Notes: a model not told the origin generated them from the sequence alone. A DNA stretch of 64,000 bases from Geomonas subterranea (GCF_019063845.1 NZ_CP077683.1:3340501-3404500); one strand, 5' to 3'. Numbered from the stretch's first letter, positions 16,649-25,638 are shown. Numbers and translations: made by a program.

Positions 16649-17455
16649 TCACCCCTCGTTCATGCTGCCGGTGCGGTACCCCTGCAGGTCGAGCGAGACG
16701 TAGGTGAAACCGGCCTGCCGGAAGAAGTCCAGCGTCCGCAGCCGCAACTGCGGCTCAAGCATCCGCCCCAGTTCCGCCTCGGAGAGTTCGATGCGCGCGC
16801 TCTCCTCGTGGAACCGCACCCGGTACACCCGGAACCCCTCCCCCTTCAGGAACTCCTCGCAGCGCTCCACCTGGTTGAGCCTCTGCTCGGTGATCTCGGT
16901 GCCATAGGGAAACCGGCTGGCCAGGCAGGCGTAGGCCTGCTTGTCCCAGGTGGGGAGGCCAAGCCCGCGGGAGAGTTCCCGGATCTCTTCCTTGGCCAGT
17001 TCCGCTTCGAGCAGCGGCGAGCGCACCTTCAGTTCGCAGGCGGCCACCCGCCCGGGGCGGTAATCCCCGAGGTCGTCGGTGTTGCTGCCGTCGGCGACGA
17101 AGGCGAAGCCGAGCTCGCGCGCTTTGTCGCCGCAGATCCGGAACAGCTCGCTTTTGCAGTGGTAGCAGCGGTCCTTGGGGTTGTGGCTGAACCCCGGGAT
17201 CTCAAGTTCGTTGGACTCGACCAGGATCTGGGTGGCGCCGAGGGATGCGGCAAGGCGCTTGGCCTCGTTCAGCTCGCTTTCGGGGTAGGTGGGTGAGGTG
17301 GCGGTGACGGCCAGGACGCCCCCCGTTCCGAGGGTGTCGATGGCCGCCTTGAGCAGAAAAGTGGAGTCGACCCCACCCGAGAACGCAACCAGGACGGTTC
17401 CCATCTCGCGCAGGATCTCTTGCAGTTTGGTGTATTTTTCCTGGGGTGTTGCCAT
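16649..17455 (-). CDS. larE: ATP-dependent sacrificial sulfur transferase LarE
   Basis: A 268-residue PP-loop enzyme. VLVAFSGGVDSTFLLKAA is the PP-loop ATP-binding motif, and DRCYHCKSELF holds the Cys that donates sulfur in LarE, with SRFPYGTEIT downstream. LarE converts the biosynthesised pyridinium dinucleotide into the dithio cofactor precursor of the nickel-pincer cofactor of lactate racemase. larA, larB and larC are not in this window. The gene lies about 100 bp downstream of an Rrf2 regulator on the same strand, so Fe-S or redox-linked control is plausible. Confidence 0.9.
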   Translation of the reverse strand: MATPQEKYTKLQEILREMGTVLVAFSGGVDSTFLLKAAIDTLGTGGVLAVTATSPTYPESELNEAKRLAASLGATQILVESNELEIPGFSHNPKDRCYHCKSELFRICGDKARELGFAFVADGSNTDDLGDYRPGRVAACELKVRSPLLEAELAKEEIRELSRGLGLPTWDKQAYACLASRFPYGTEITEQRLNQVERCEEFLKGEGFRVYRVRFHEESARIELSEAELGRMLEPQLRLRTLDFFRQAGFTYVSLDLQGYRTGSMNEG

Positions 17456-17553
17456 GGGGCCTCGCAGGACCGCGCCCGGGGACGCCCCACACGTAACAGC
17501 CGTTGGTGCCGCCGCGGCTGCAGTCGTTTTTTTTATGGAAAGCTGCCTGCCGT

Positions 17554-18012
17554 CTAGATGAAGTACATGAAGCGGTGATCCTGCTCCCGCTTGATCCCCA
17601 GCGCCTCCCCCCGTTCGCAGAGCGTCTTCAAGGTGATGGACTCGAAGAACTCGTTGAGCCGGGTGTTGGACTCCTCCCACACGGTCTGCGTCACGCAGCT
17701 CCCGTCGAAGCCGCACTCCCCCTTTCTCCTGCCGGCGCAGTCGACGATGAGGGTATCCCCCTCGGTCGCCTCGATCACGGCACGCACGGTGATCTCCTCG
17801 GGGCTCTTGGCGAGGCAGTATCCCCCCTGGGGACCGCGCTTGCTCTTCAGGATGCCGTGCTTTTTCAGCCCCTGGAAGATCTGTTCGAGGTAACGGGGCG
17901 AGATATCCTGACGCCGCGAGATGTCCTGAATCTGCGCCGGCTGACTCCCGGCGTTGTAGGCGATGTCAAAAAGAGCCCTAAGGCCGTAACGGCTCTTGGT
18001 GGAAAGTCTCAT
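17554..18012 (-). CDS. Rrf2 family transcriptional regulator
   Basis: A 152-residue Rrf2 protein. MRLSTKSRYGLRALFDIA is the family start, QDISPRYLEQIFQGLKKHGI the helix-turn-helix and KRGPQGGYCLAKSPEEIT the wing. Three Cys follow, VDCAGRRKGECGFDGSC, with spacing CX7CX5C, close to the CX5CX5C of IscR, so a [2Fe-2S] cluster is likely. A further Cys lies in TLCERG. It has its own promoter. It may control itself and the downstream larE; other targets cannot be told from here. Confidence 0.9.
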   Translation of the reverse strand: MRLSTKSRYGLRALFDIAYNAGSQPAQIQDISRRQDISPRYLEQIFQGLKKHGILKSKRGPQGGYCLAKSPEEITVRAVIEATEGDTLIVDCAGRRKGECGFDGSCVTQTVWEESNTRLNEFFESITLKTLCERGEALGIKREQDHRFMYFI

Positions 18013-18044
18013 GTCTGTATCTCCCGCTGTTTAATGGTTAAGCG

Positions 18045-18073
18045 AGGATACAATACCACATTTTTCATGTCAA
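18045..18073 (-). promoter_or_regulatory. Promoter of the Rrf2 gene
   Basis: On the minus strand, TTGACA (18073-18068), a 17-bp spacer and TATCCT (18050-18045) stand about 30 bp before the ATG at 18012. Confidence 0.6.
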
Positions 18074-18123
18074 GAATATAAAGAATTGCATCTCCGCATT
18101 TACCACCGCGGACGTGCGCCATA

Positions 18124-18333
18124 TCACCAGTACCGCTGCGGCGGCTCGACCCGCTCCATCAGGGTGATGGAACCGTCGACGACCTGGAAGACATCGCCGT
18201 ACATGTTGGTCCACTTGTCCCCTTCTTCCAGCGGCACCGGAACCTCGCGGCTCCCCAGGAAAACCTCGGCGTCGCCGATGTAGGCGTACCACTCCAGGTT
18301 GCCGTTCATCCAGATCTTGTTCTTGATTTCCAT
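18124..18333 (-). CDS. Small hypothetical protein
   Basis: A 69-residue acidic soluble protein, beginning MEIKNKIWMNGNLEWYAYIG and ending MERVEPPQRYW. It is rich in aromatic residues and probably all-beta. A strong GGGAGG ribosome site precedes the ATG. It has no recognised domain. It sits between the Rrf2 gene and the divergent dapF. Confidence 0.65.
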   Translation of the reverse strand: MEIKNKIWMNGNLEWYAYIGDAEVFLGSREVPVPLEEGDKWTNMYGDVFQVVDGSITLMERVEPPQRYW

Positions 18334-18407
18334 TAATCCTCCCTGCCGTGTTTTCTCATGATACTACTGAAAAGTATACGCCCCGGTCAAGGATTCCGGT
18401 TTTTCGC

Positions 18408-18436
18408 TTGTTGCGGCAGGCCGTTTTTGTTATTAG
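18408..18436 (+). promoter_or_regulatory. Possible dapF promoter
   Basis: TTGTTG (18408-18413), a 17-bp spacer and TATTAG (18431-18436) stand 30 bp upstream of the dapF start. Confidence 0.4.
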
Positions 18437-18467
18437 AGAAAGATACTTTTCTTGGGGGTCTTTCTCT
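18435..18467 (+). promoter_or_regulatory. Inverted repeat abutting the dapF start codon
   Basis: AGAGAAAGA (18435-18443) and TCTTTCTCT (18459-18467) form a perfect 9-bp inverted repeat ending at the base before the ATG. The only ribosome-site-like run, GGGGG at 18454-18458, lies in the 15-nt loop. It could be an RNA hairpin presenting the ribosome site, or a DNA operator. Confidence 0.5.
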
Positions 18468-19304
18468 ATGAAATTCACAAAGATGCAGGGAGCCGGCAAC
18501 GACTACGTCTACGTCGACTGTTTCAAAGAATCCGTGCAGGACCCCGCCGCCGTCGCCGTCAAGGTATCCGACCGCAACTTCGGCATTGGTTCCGACGGCC
18601 TCATCCTGATCATGCCGAGCCAACAGGCCGACGTCAGGATGCGCATGTTCAACTCCGACGGCTCCGAGAGCGAGATGTGCGGCAACGGCATCCGCTGCGT
18701 CGCCAAATACGCCTATGACCACGGCATTGTGGCCAAGAAGGAGATTACCGCCGAGACCGGAGCCGGGATTCTGACCCTGCAGCTCTTTACCGGCGCGAAC
18801 GACAAGGTGGAGAAGGTGCGGGTCAACATGGGGCCGCCCCGGCTCACCCGGAAGGAGATCCCGATGGTCGGCAATCCCGACGAAAAGGTGATCGGCGAAC
18901 CGCTCAACATCCTCCACTCCACCTTCAGCATCACCTGCGCCTCGATGGGGAACCCGCACTGCGTGATCTTCGTCGACGACGTCGACAACTTCGAGGTGGC
19001 GAAGTACGGGCCGCTGATCGAGAACCACGAGCTGTTCCCGCGCCGCACCAACGTGGAGTTCGTGCAGGTGATCTCGCGCACCGAAGTGCGCCAGCGCACC
19101 TGGGAGCGCGGCGCCGGCGAGACGCTCGCCTGCGGCACCGGCTCCAGCGCGGTCACCGCCGCCTGCGTCTTGAACGGCCTCACCGAGAGGAAGATCCTGA
19201 ACCACCTCACCGGCGGCGACCTCGAAATGGAATGGAGCGAGGACGGCAATATCTACATGACCGGTCCTGCGGTTGAGGTCTTCAGCGGCGAGATCGAAAT
19301 CTAA
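18468..19304 (+). CDS. dapF: Diaminopimelate epimerase
   Basis: A 278-residue enzyme that converts LL- to meso-diaminopimelate for lysine and peptidoglycan synthesis. MKFTKMQGAGNDYV is the family start. The two catalytic Cys lie in SEMCGNGIRC and GETLACGTGSSA, both intact, and MGNPHCVIFVDD is also typical. The length is normal. It heads a run of closely spaced plus-strand genes (HIT, nfo, macrodomain, dtd). Confidence 0.97.
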   Translation: MKFTKMQGAGNDYVYVDCFKESVQDPAAVAVKVSDRNFGIGSDGLILIMPSQQADVRMRMFNSDGSESEMCGNGIRCVAKYAYDHGIVAKKEITAETGAGILTLQLFTGANDKVEKVRVNMGPPRLTRKEIPMVGNPDEKVIGEPLNILHSTFSITCASMGNPHCVIFVDDVDNFEVAKYGPLIENHELFPRRTNVEFVQVISRTEVRQRTWERGAGETLACGTGSSAVTAACVLNGLTERKILNHLTGGDLEMEWSEDGNIYMTGPAVEVFSGEIEI

Positions 19305-19315
19305 AAGGGATCCTT

Positions 19316-19753
19316 ATGAATTCATGCCCTATCTGCACCAAGTGGGAAGACGATGTGGACCAGCGGGTCATCGAACTGGAGCACACCCTGGTTTCGCTGA
19401 ACCGGGACCAGTTCTTCGCCGGGTATTGCTTCGTCTATGCCAAGGACCACGTCACTGAACTATTCCACCTCTCCGAGCCGGTGAGAAACGGGGTGATGGC
19501 GGAGGTCTGCGCCGTTGCCGAGGCCCTTTACAACGCCTTCGCCCCGGACAAGATCAACTACGAACTGCTGGGCAACATGGCGCCGCACATGCACTGGCAC
19601 GTGGTGCCGCGCCGCTCGGCCGACCCGCTCTGGCCCCGCCCGCACTGGAGCGAGCCGCACCAGGAACTGATCCTCAAAAGCGAGGAGTACCAGGCCCGGG
19701 CCGAGCTGATCAGGACCCACCTCGGGAAACTGGGCGTAAAGGGGAGGGCGTAA
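19316..19753 (+). CDS. HIT family nucleotide hydrolase/transferase
   Basis: A 145-residue HIT protein. The histidine triad is PHMHWHVVPRR near residue 95. An N-terminal CPIC pair could bind zinc, as in many HIT proteins. FFAGYCFVYAKDHVTELFHL is the usual central strand. HIT enzymes cleave AMP-linked or dinucleoside polyphosphate substrates. It lies 11 bp after dapF, and its TAA overlaps the nfo ATG by one base (TAATG). Confidence 0.92.
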   Translation: MNSCPICTKWEDDVDQRVIELEHTLVSLNRDQFFAGYCFVYAKDHVTELFHLSEPVRNGVMAEVCAVAEALYNAFAPDKINYELLGNMAPHMHWHVVPRRSADPLWPRPHWSEPHQELILKSEEYQARAELIRTHLGKLGVKGRA

Positions 19754-20604
19754 TGGACCTGCTGGGCGCGCACGTCTCCATATCGGGGGGGATCCACAAC
19801 GCCGTCGACCGGGGGGTCGCTTCCGGCTGCGGGGTGATCCAGGTCTTCACCCAGAACGCCAACCAGTGGCGCGGCAAGGCGGTTTCCGACGCGGACGCGA
19901 AGCTGTTCCGGGACAAGTTCGCGGCCAGCGGCATGAAGAGCGTCATGAGCCACGACATCTACCTGATCAATCTCGCCGCCGCCCCCGGGGAGGTGAAGGA
20001 CAAGAGCCTGATCGCCTTCCGGGAGGAACTGGAGCGCTGCGCCACGCTCGGGATAGACAAGGTGGTCATGCATCCCGGCTCGCACAACGGTGACGGCGAA
20101 GAGACCGGTATCAGGCGCGTCTGCGAGGCCTTCGACCAGCTCTTCGCCGAGGTGCCGCAGTTCACCGGGAAGGTGCTGCTGGAGAACACGGCCGGCCAGG
20201 GGAGCAACCTCGGCTACACGTTCGGGCACCTGAAGGCGATTATGGAGGGGTGCTCCGACCCGAGACGCTTCGGCGTCTGCTTCGACACCTGCCACGCCTT
20301 CGCCTCCGGCTACCCTATCGCCGACCACGACGGCTACCGCCGGACCTTCGACGAATTCGACGCCCTGCTCGGGATCGACAGACTGATGGCCTTCCACCTC
20401 AACGATTCCAAGAAGGGGCTCGGGTGCAAGGTGGACCGCCACGAGCACATCGGCGCCGGGACGCTCGGCCTGGAGCCCTTCCGCTTTATCCTGAACGACC
20501 CGCACTTCGCACTGGTCCCCAAGGTGATCGAAACGCCGAAAGGGGACGACGACGAGATGGATGCGGTGAACCTGAAACTTTTGCGGAGCCTGATCGGAAG
20601 CTGA
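19753..20604 (+). CDS. nfo: Deoxyribonuclease IV (AP endonuclease)
   Basis: A 283-residue endonuclease IV that cuts 5' of abasic sites in base-excision repair with a trinuclear zinc centre. Visible zinc-ligand motifs are [30 protein letters not shown] and [20 protein letters not shown]. The C-terminal VIETPKGDD is also conserved. Its start overlaps the HIT stop, so translation is coupled. Confidence 0.96.
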   Translation: MDLLGAHVSISGGIHNAVDRGVASGCGVIQVFTQNANQWRGKAVSDADAKLFRDKFAASGMKSVMSHDIYLINLAAAPGEVKDKSLIAFREELERCATLGIDKVVMHPGSHNGDGEETGIRRVCEAFDQLFAEVPQFTGKVLLENTAGQGSNLGYTFGHLKAIMEGCSDPRRFGVCFDTCHAFASGYPIADHDGYRRTFDEFDALLGIDRLMAFHLNDSKKGLGCKVDRHEHIGAGTLGLEPFRFILNDPHFALVPKVIETPKGDDDEMDAVNLKLLRSLIGS

Positions 20605-20628
20605 TCCGGCACCGGCAGGGGGTGCGGC

Positions 20629-21147
20629 ATGCGCGACAAGGTCGAGATCGTACAGGGGGATATCACCAAGGTGGCGGTGGACGCCATCGTCAACGCCGCC
20701 AACAGCTCGCTTCTGGGCGGAGGCGGGGTGGACGGCGCCATCCATCGGGCCGCAGGCCCCGAACTCCTCGCCGAGTGCCGCCCCCTCGGGGGATGCCCCA
20801 CCGGAGAGGCGAAGATCACCAGGGGGTACCGGCTCCCGGCCCGGCACGTGATCCATACCGTGGGGCCGGTCTGGCACGGCGGCGGCCGCGGCGAGGCGGA
20901 ACTGCTCCGGTCCTGCTATCGCAACTGCTTCCGGCTGGCACACGAAAACGGGCTTGCCGCAATAGCCTTCCCCGCCATCAGCACCGGCGTCTACGGCTAT
21001 CCCAAGGGTCCCGCCTGCCGCATCGCGCTGGAAGAGGCCAAGGCGGCGCTGGCGAACTACCCGGAACTGGGGAAAATTATCTTCGTTGCGTTCTCCGCCG
21101 AGGACGCGCGGATCTATCGGGAAACGGTGCAGGAGGTTTTTCAGTGA
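20629..21147 (+). CDS. Macrodomain protein (O-acetyl-ADP-ribose deacetylase type)
   Basis: A 172-residue single macrodomain of the YmdB/MacroD type. [20 protein letters not shown] is the catalytic loop, [13 protein letters not shown] follows, and [12 protein letters not shown] is the phosphate-binding loop. These enzymes remove ADP-ribose from proteins or hydrolyse O-acetyl-ADP-ribose. It is 24 bp after nfo and overlaps dtd by four bases (GTGA). Its company with HIT, nfo and dtd suggests a set for clearing damaged nucleotides and adducts. Confidence 0.93.
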   Translation: MRDKVEIVQGDITKVAVDAIVNAANSSLLGGGGVDGAIHRAAGPELLAECRPLGGCPTGEAKITRGYRLPARHVIHTVGPVWHGGGRGEAELLRSCYRNCFRLAHENGLAAIAFPAISTGVYGYPKGPACRIALEEAKAALANYPELGKIIFVAFSAEDARIYRETVQEVFQ

Positions 21148-21593
21148 AGGCGGTAATTCAGCGGGTCAAGCAGGCCAGCGTTACTGTGGAGGGGAAGGTG
21201 GTCGGGGAGATCGGCCCCGGGGTCCTGGTGCTGCTTGGCGTCGAGATCGGCGACACCACCAGCCAGGCAGAGTGGATGGCGGAAAAGATCGTCAACCTGA
21301 GAATCTTTTCCGATGACCAGGGAAAGATGAACCTGGCACTCCCCGACGTCAAGGGGGAGGTGCTGGCCGTCTCCCAGTTCACCCTGGCGGGCAACTGCTC
21401 CAAGGGGAGACGCCCCTCGTTCGATACCGCTGCCGCACCGGAAGACGCCAACAAGCTCTACAGCTACTTCATGGGGCAGGTCTGGGAGCTAGGCGTGCCG
21501 GTGCAAAGCGGGATCTTCCAGGCGGACATGGAGGTGTCGCTGGTAAACGACGGCCCGGTGACCTTCATCCTGGAGACCCCGCCCAAACGCTGA
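21144..21593 (+). CDS. dtd: D-aminoacyl-tRNA deacylase
   Basis: A 149-residue DTD enzyme that hydrolyses D-aminoacyl-tRNA. [20 protein letters not shown] is the classic start, [12 protein letters not shown] the conserved SQFTLxG motif, and [14 protein letters not shown] the Gly-cisPro motif that excludes L-amino acids. Translation starts at GTG 21144, overlapping the macrodomain stop. It is last in the dapF-HIT-nfo-macro-dtd run and converges on the next gene. Confidence 0.96.
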   Translation: MKAVIQRVKQASVTVEGKVVGEIGPGVLVLLGVEIGDTTSQAEWMAEKIVNLRIFSDDQGKMNLALPDVKGEVLAVSQFTLAGNCSKGRRPSFDTAAAPEDANKLYSYFMGQVWELGVPVQSGIFQADMEVSLVNDGPVTFILETPPKR

Positions 21594-21595
21594 AC

Positions 21596-21967
21596 TCACA
21601 TGAGAGGCCGGACCTCACCGACCTTGAAATAAACGACGCGGGAAACCGCGGCACCTGCCTGCGGGCTCGCCACCAGCGCGGTCCGCTCCTTGATCTCGCC
21701 CAGCAGCTCCCCTTCACCCTTTTCCTCGATCATCGTGAGGGTCACCCTCCAGCCGCTGTAGCCTCGCGACGGTGCCAGGTACAGGTAGCTCGCATGCGGG
21801 TTCTGCCTCAGATTCGCGATGCTGCGCCCGTCGCCAAAGCCCCAGGCCAGGGTTTCGTCGTCGACTACATGAGGTATGGCGAAGACGGCGAGATTGACCA
21901 CTCCGTTCGCGTCGGCCGTGCCGAGGATGCCGCGCCCCCCTTCCGGAAACAGTTCCGCAAGCTTCAT
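21596..21967 (-). CDS. Pyridoxamine 5'-phosphate oxidase-like flavin-binding protein
   Basis: A 123-residue split-barrel protein. GGRGILGTADANGVVNLAVF is the opening of PNPOx-like/general-stress flavoproteins, and LRQNPHASYLYLAP resembles the conserved N-P-x-a-x-l segment. It probably binds FMN or F420-like cofactors and may be a small reductase. It is monocistronic and converges on dtd with a two-base gap. Confidence 0.8.
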   Translation of the reverse strand: MKLAELFPEGGRGILGTADANGVVNLAVFAIPHVVDDETLAWGFGDGRSIANLRQNPHASYLYLAPSRGYSGWRVTLTMIEEKGEGELLGEIKERTALVASPQAGAAVSRVVYFKVGEVRPLM

Positions 21968-22080
21968 GTGTTCCGCCCCCTTTTCTCTTTAAGCTGATGA
22001 AGCAACTATGATAATCTAGCAGGCTCGAACCAATTGTCTACCGCGCCGACACCGGGGCGGCCGCAGCGAAGGAAGGGCAC

Positions 22081-22938
22081 GTGGAGCTGAAAACCATACT
22101 CGAAGCACTGTACCGGAACCGCTCCCAGGCCCACCTGGCCAACGACCCGCTCTCGTTTTGCCACCGCTACCAGGATCCCCCGGACCAGGAAGTTGCCGGG
22201 CTGGTGGCCTCCTCCTTCGCCTACGGCAACGTCAAGATCATCAAGAAGAACCTGGCAGTCATCTTCGAGGTGATGGGACCTTCCCCGCGCCGCTTCGTGG
22301 AGCGCTTCGACCCGGAGGAGGGGAGCCGTCTCTTCGCCGGGTTCAAGCACCGCTTCAACGACGCACGCGACCTCTGCGCCCTGCTCTTCGCCTGCCGCAT
22401 CATGATCGAGGAGGGAGGCTCCATAGAGAAGTGGCTGCTGCGCTTCTACACCCCGGCGGACGAGGACCTGACGGGGGCCCTCTCCGGTTTTTCCGAGGCG
22501 GTGAAGAACCTCGACCTCTCCCCCGTATTCGGCCCCGGCGGCGTCCCCGCGGACTCCTATTTCCCGTTCTTCTTCCCCTCCCCCGCTTCGGGGAGCGCCT
22601 GCAAGAGACTCTGCATGTATCTCAGGTGGATGGTGCGCCCGGCCGACGGCATCGACCTCGGCATCTGGCAGGGCATCTCCCCCGCGCAGCTGGTCATCCC
22701 CGTCGACGCCCACATCCAGCGCATCTGCCGCTTCCTCGGCTTCACCAGCCGCAAGCAGGCGGACTGGCGCATGGCCCGCGAGATCACCCGCGCCCTGCGC
22801 GAACTGGATCCCGCCGACCCGGTGAAGTATGACTTCTCCATCTGCCACCTCGGGATCTCGGAAGGGTGCGACGGCAAGGACCGCCTCAAATGCGCCGCCT
22901 GCCCGATCGGCGACATCTGCTCCGCAGGCCCCACGTGA
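22081..22938 (+). CDS. TIGR02757 (DUF2400) family protein
   Basis: A 285-residue protein of the TIGR02757/DUF2400 family, of unknown function. Visible family traits are DPLSFCHRY near the start, VASSFAYGNVKIIKKNL and RLCMYLRWMVRPADGIDLGIW. IPVDAHIQRICRFLGF resembles the HhH-GPD DNA-glycosylase helix, and the C-terminal Cys cluster C-D-G-K-D-R-L-K-C-A-A-C-P-I-G-D-I-C is like the [4Fe-4S] loop of endonuclease III. A role in DNA repair is inference. It starts at GTG 22081 after AAGGAAGG and overlaps pabBC by four bases. Confidence 0.85.
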   Translation: MELKTILEALYRNRSQAHLANDPLSFCHRYQDPPDQEVAGLVASSFAYGNVKIIKKNLAVIFEVMGPSPRRFVERFDPEEGSRLFAGFKHRFNDARDLCALLFACRIMIEEGGSIEKWLLRFYTPADEDLTGALSGFSEAVKNLDLSPVFGPGGVPADSYFPFFFPSPASGSACKRLCMYLRWMVRPADGIDLGIWQGISPAQLVIPVDAHIQRICRFLGFTSRKQADWRMAREITRALRELDPADPVKYDFSICHLGISEGCDGKDRLKCAACPIGDICSAGPT

Positions 22939-24665
22939 CGCACCCTTTCCCGGCATACCTGCACGGTTTCGCCTTCACCGGGCAGGTCGGTGCGATCGTC
23001 GCATCGACGCCGGGGGAGGTGCAGCCCGCCTTCGAGGAACTGCAGCGCCAGGTGGCAGCGGGGCTCCACGCCGCCGGCTTTGTCTGCTACGAGGCCGCCG
23101 GCGCCCTCAACGAGGCATTCAACGATGCCTTCAGCACGACGCCCGGGCACCCGATGCCGCTCATGTGGTTCGGTCTCTTCACCGGGCGGAATGCGGAAAC
23201 CTTTCCGCAGCACGGCGCCCCCTTCCGCTGCTCCGACTGGCAGACCACCCCCGGTTCGCAGAGGTATCGGGACTCCGTGCAGCAGATCCGGGAACTGATC
23301 GCCGCCGGAGACAGCTACCAGGTCAACTACACCATGCGGCAGCGCTTCGCGTTCAGCGGCTGCTCCCGCTCCTTCTTCAGCGAACTCTGCCGCAACCAGC
23401 CCACCCGCTACAACTGCTACCTCGAGTGCGGCAGGTGGCGCGTGCTGTCGGCCTCGCCCGAGCTGTTCTTCTCCCTCTCCGGCGGGCGGCTGGTCACCCG
23501 CCCCATGAAGGGGACCGCCCCGCGCGGCCGCTGGTACGAAGAAGACCTGGACCTGAAGGAGCGACTCAGGCGAAGCCCCAAGGAAGTAGCGGAGAACCTG
23601 ATGATCGTCGACCTGCTGCGCAACGACATGGGGATGGTGTCCCGGACAGGCTCGGTCCGGGTCAACGCGCTCTTCGACGTGGAGAGCCACCCGACCGTGC
23701 ACCAGATGACCTCCACCATAGAGTCCCGGGTCGGGGAAGGGGTGACGCCGCTGGAACTGTTCCGGGCCCTATTCCCTTGCGGCTCGGTGACCGGCGCCCC
23801 CAAGAGACGCAGCATGGAGATCATCGGGGAGTTGGAAAGAGCACCGCGCGGGCTGTACACCGGCTGCCTCGGCTATTTTTCTCCCGGTGGCGAGGCGCTC
23901 TTCAGCGTTGCCATCCGCACCGCCATCCTCGACTGTGAGACCGGTCAGGGCGAGATCGGCATCGGGAGCGGTATCACCTATGACTCCCGGCCGGAGGCGG
24001 AATACCGCGAGTGCCTGGACAAGCGAGCCTTCATCGAGGAGCAGCGGCCGGAATTCCACCTGATCGAGTCGCTGCTGCACGACGAGCGGGGTTACTTCCT
24101 GCTCGAGCGGCACCTGGAGCGACTGGAGCGCTCGGCGCGCTATTTCTCCTTCCCCCTCGCCGAGGGCGCGCCGCGACGGGCGTTGGAGGAGACCGCGGCC
24201 GGGCTCGACAGATCGGCGCCCCACAAGGTGCGCCTGCTCCTCTTCAAGGACGGGTGCCTCCGCTGCGAAGCTGCGCCGCTCCCCGGGGCGGCGCGGGAAG
24301 TGAAGGCTGCCTTCGCGCGACAGCGCGTCAGCTCCGCCGATCCCTTTCTCTACCACAAGACCAGCCGCCGGGAACTCTTCCACCAGGAACGTGCCCACCG
24401 CCCGGAACTGGACGAGGTGATTTTCGAGAACGAGCGTGGCGAGGTGACCGAAGGGGCCTACAGCAACCTGATCGCCGTGATCGACGGCACGAAATGCACT
24501 CCCCCCCTTGGCTGCGGCCTCCTCCCCGGCACCCTGCGCCAGGAGCTGCTGGCGCAAGGAACCATCGAGGAGCGGGTCCTGAGCAGGGAGGACCTGGCAC
24601 GGGCCGAGGTGGTTTTTCTGGTAAACTCGGTGCGCGGGTGGCGGCGGGTGACACTGGTACCATGA
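22935..24665 (+). CDS. pabBC: Fused aminodeoxychorismate synthase component I / 4-amino-4-deoxychorismate lyase
   Basis: A 576-residue bifunctional enzyme of folate (p-aminobenzoate) synthesis. Residues to about 370 form the chorismate-binding PabB module, with AAGDSYQVNYTMR, MKGTAPRG, LLRNDMGMVS, HQMTSTIESR and FPCGSVTGAPKRR. From about 375 an aminotransferase-IV-like PabC domain follows: HLIESLLHDERGYFLLERHL, HKTSRR near the PLP lysine, and VTEGAYSNLIAVIDG. The start GTG 22935 overlaps the previous stop (GTGA). The glutaminase PabA is not in the window. Confidence 0.93.
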   Translation: MTHPFPAYLHGFAFTGQVGAIVASTPGEVQPAFEELQRQVAAGLHAAGFVCYEAAGALNEAFNDAFSTTPGHPMPLMWFGLFTGRNAETFPQHGAPFRCSDWQTTPGSQRYRDSVQQIRELIAAGDSYQVNYTMRQRFAFSGCSRSFFSELCRNQPTRYNCYLECGRWRVLSASPELFFSLSGGRLVTRPMKGTAPRGRWYEEDLDLKERLRRSPKEVAENLMIVDLLRNDMGMVSRTGSVRVNALFDVESHPTVHQMTSTIESRVGEGVTPLELFRALFPCGSVTGAPKRRSMEIIGELERAPRGLYTGCLGYFSPGGEALFSVAIRTAILDCETGQGEIGIGSGITYDSRPEAEYRECLDKRAFIEEQRPEFHLIESLLHDERGYFLLERHLERLERSARYFSFPLAEGAPRRALEETAAGLDRSAPHKVRLLLFKDGCLRCEAAPLPGAAREVKAAFARQRVSSADPFLYHKTSRRELFHQERAHRPELDEVIFENERGEVTEGAYSNLIAVIDGTKCTPPLGCGLLPGTLRQELLAQGTIEERVLSREDLARAEVVFLVNSVRGWRRVTLVP

Positions 24666-24774
24666 GCGACCTCCGCACCCGCCCCGCGCCCACCTCTCCC
24701 GGCTGCCGGCCGGACCCTTCCGCGGAGGGTGCCGACAAGCGAGTCCGCTATTTCAGATTAAAGGAGACATCACT

Positions 24775-25638
24775 ATGGAAACGTACGGCTTTTTAGGGCT
24801 GGGCATCATGGGGAGCGCCATGGCCAAAAACCTCATCAAGGCGGGTTTCAAGGTCAAGGTGTGGAACCGCTCCCCGGCCAAATGCGAGGAGTTCGCGGCA
24901 CTCGGCGCGGCCGTCGCGGCGACGCCGGCGGAGGTGACTTCGACCTGCGCCATCACCATCGCCATGCTGGCCGACCCCGCCGCGGCCCATGAGGTCTGTT
25001 TCGGACCCCGGGGCGCGCTCGAAGGGATCGGCTCGGGGCGCGGCTACGTGGACATGTCCACCGTCGACGCCGCCACGGCCCAGGAGATCGCAGCGGCGGT
25101 TACCGCCAAGGGGGGGAGGTTCCTGGAGGCGCCCGTTTCCGGAAGCAAGAAACCTGCGGAGGACGGCACCCTGATCATCCTCGCCGCCGGCGACCACGGC
25201 CTCTTCGACCAGACCATGCCGCTCTTCGAGAAGATGGGAAAGAAGAGCCTGTTCCTGGGGGAGGTGGGGCGCGGCGCCGAGATGAAGCTCATCGTCAACA
25301 TGGTGATGGGGGGGATGATGACCATCTTCTGCGAAGGGCTCGCCCTCGCCGACAAGGCCGGCCTCTCCAGCGCCGACCTTCTGGACGTGCTCGATTCGGG
25401 GGCCCTGGCCAACCCGATGTTCAAGCTGAAGGGGGCCCAGATGACGCAGGGGCTCTTCGACCCGGCCTTCCCGCTCAAGCACATGCAGAAGGACATGCGC
25501 CTGGCCGTCGCCCTGGGGGACTCCTTGAACCAGCCGCTGCCGTCCGCCGCTGCCGCCAATGAGAGCTTCAAGAGGGCGAAGGGGATGGGACTTGCCGACC
25601 GCGACTTCTGCGCGGTCCTGAAGGCCATCACCTCATGA
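24775..25638 (+). CDS. Beta-hydroxyacid dehydrogenase (succinic semialdehyde/gamma-hydroxybutyrate type)
   Basis: A 287-residue NAD(P)-dependent beta-hydroxyacid dehydrogenase. GFLGLGIMGSAMAKNLIKAG is the Rossmann loop, and WNRSPAKC after strand 2 suggests NADPH. FLEAPVSGSKKPAEDG is the substrate loop, and EMKLIVNMVMGGM holds the catalytic Lys. Close relatives in Geobacter were characterised as succinic semialdehyde/glyoxylate reductases. AAAGGAG precedes the ATG. A 56-residue membrane protein overlaps its stop. Confidence 0.92.
   Translation: METYGFLGLGIMGSAMAKNLIKAGFKVKVWNRSPAKCEEFAALGAAVAATPAEVTSTCAITIAMLADPAAAHEVCFGPRGALEGIGSGRGYVDMSTVDAATAQEIAAAVTAKGGRFLEAPVSGSKKPAEDGTLIILAAGDHGLFDQTMPLFEKMGKKSLFLGEVGRGAEMKLIVNMVMGGMMTIFCEGLALADKAGLSSADLLDVLDSGALANPMFKLKGAQMTQGLFDPAFPLKHMQKDMRLAVALGDSLNQPLPSAAAANESFKRAKGMGLADRDFCAVLKAITS

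Noticed and set aside
24662-24796. 44-codon ORF overlapping the pabBC stop (ATGA) and running into the dehydrogenase start
   Set aside because: The dehydrogenase ribosome site lies inside it, and the peptide is low-complexity Pro/Arg; overlap alone is not enough.
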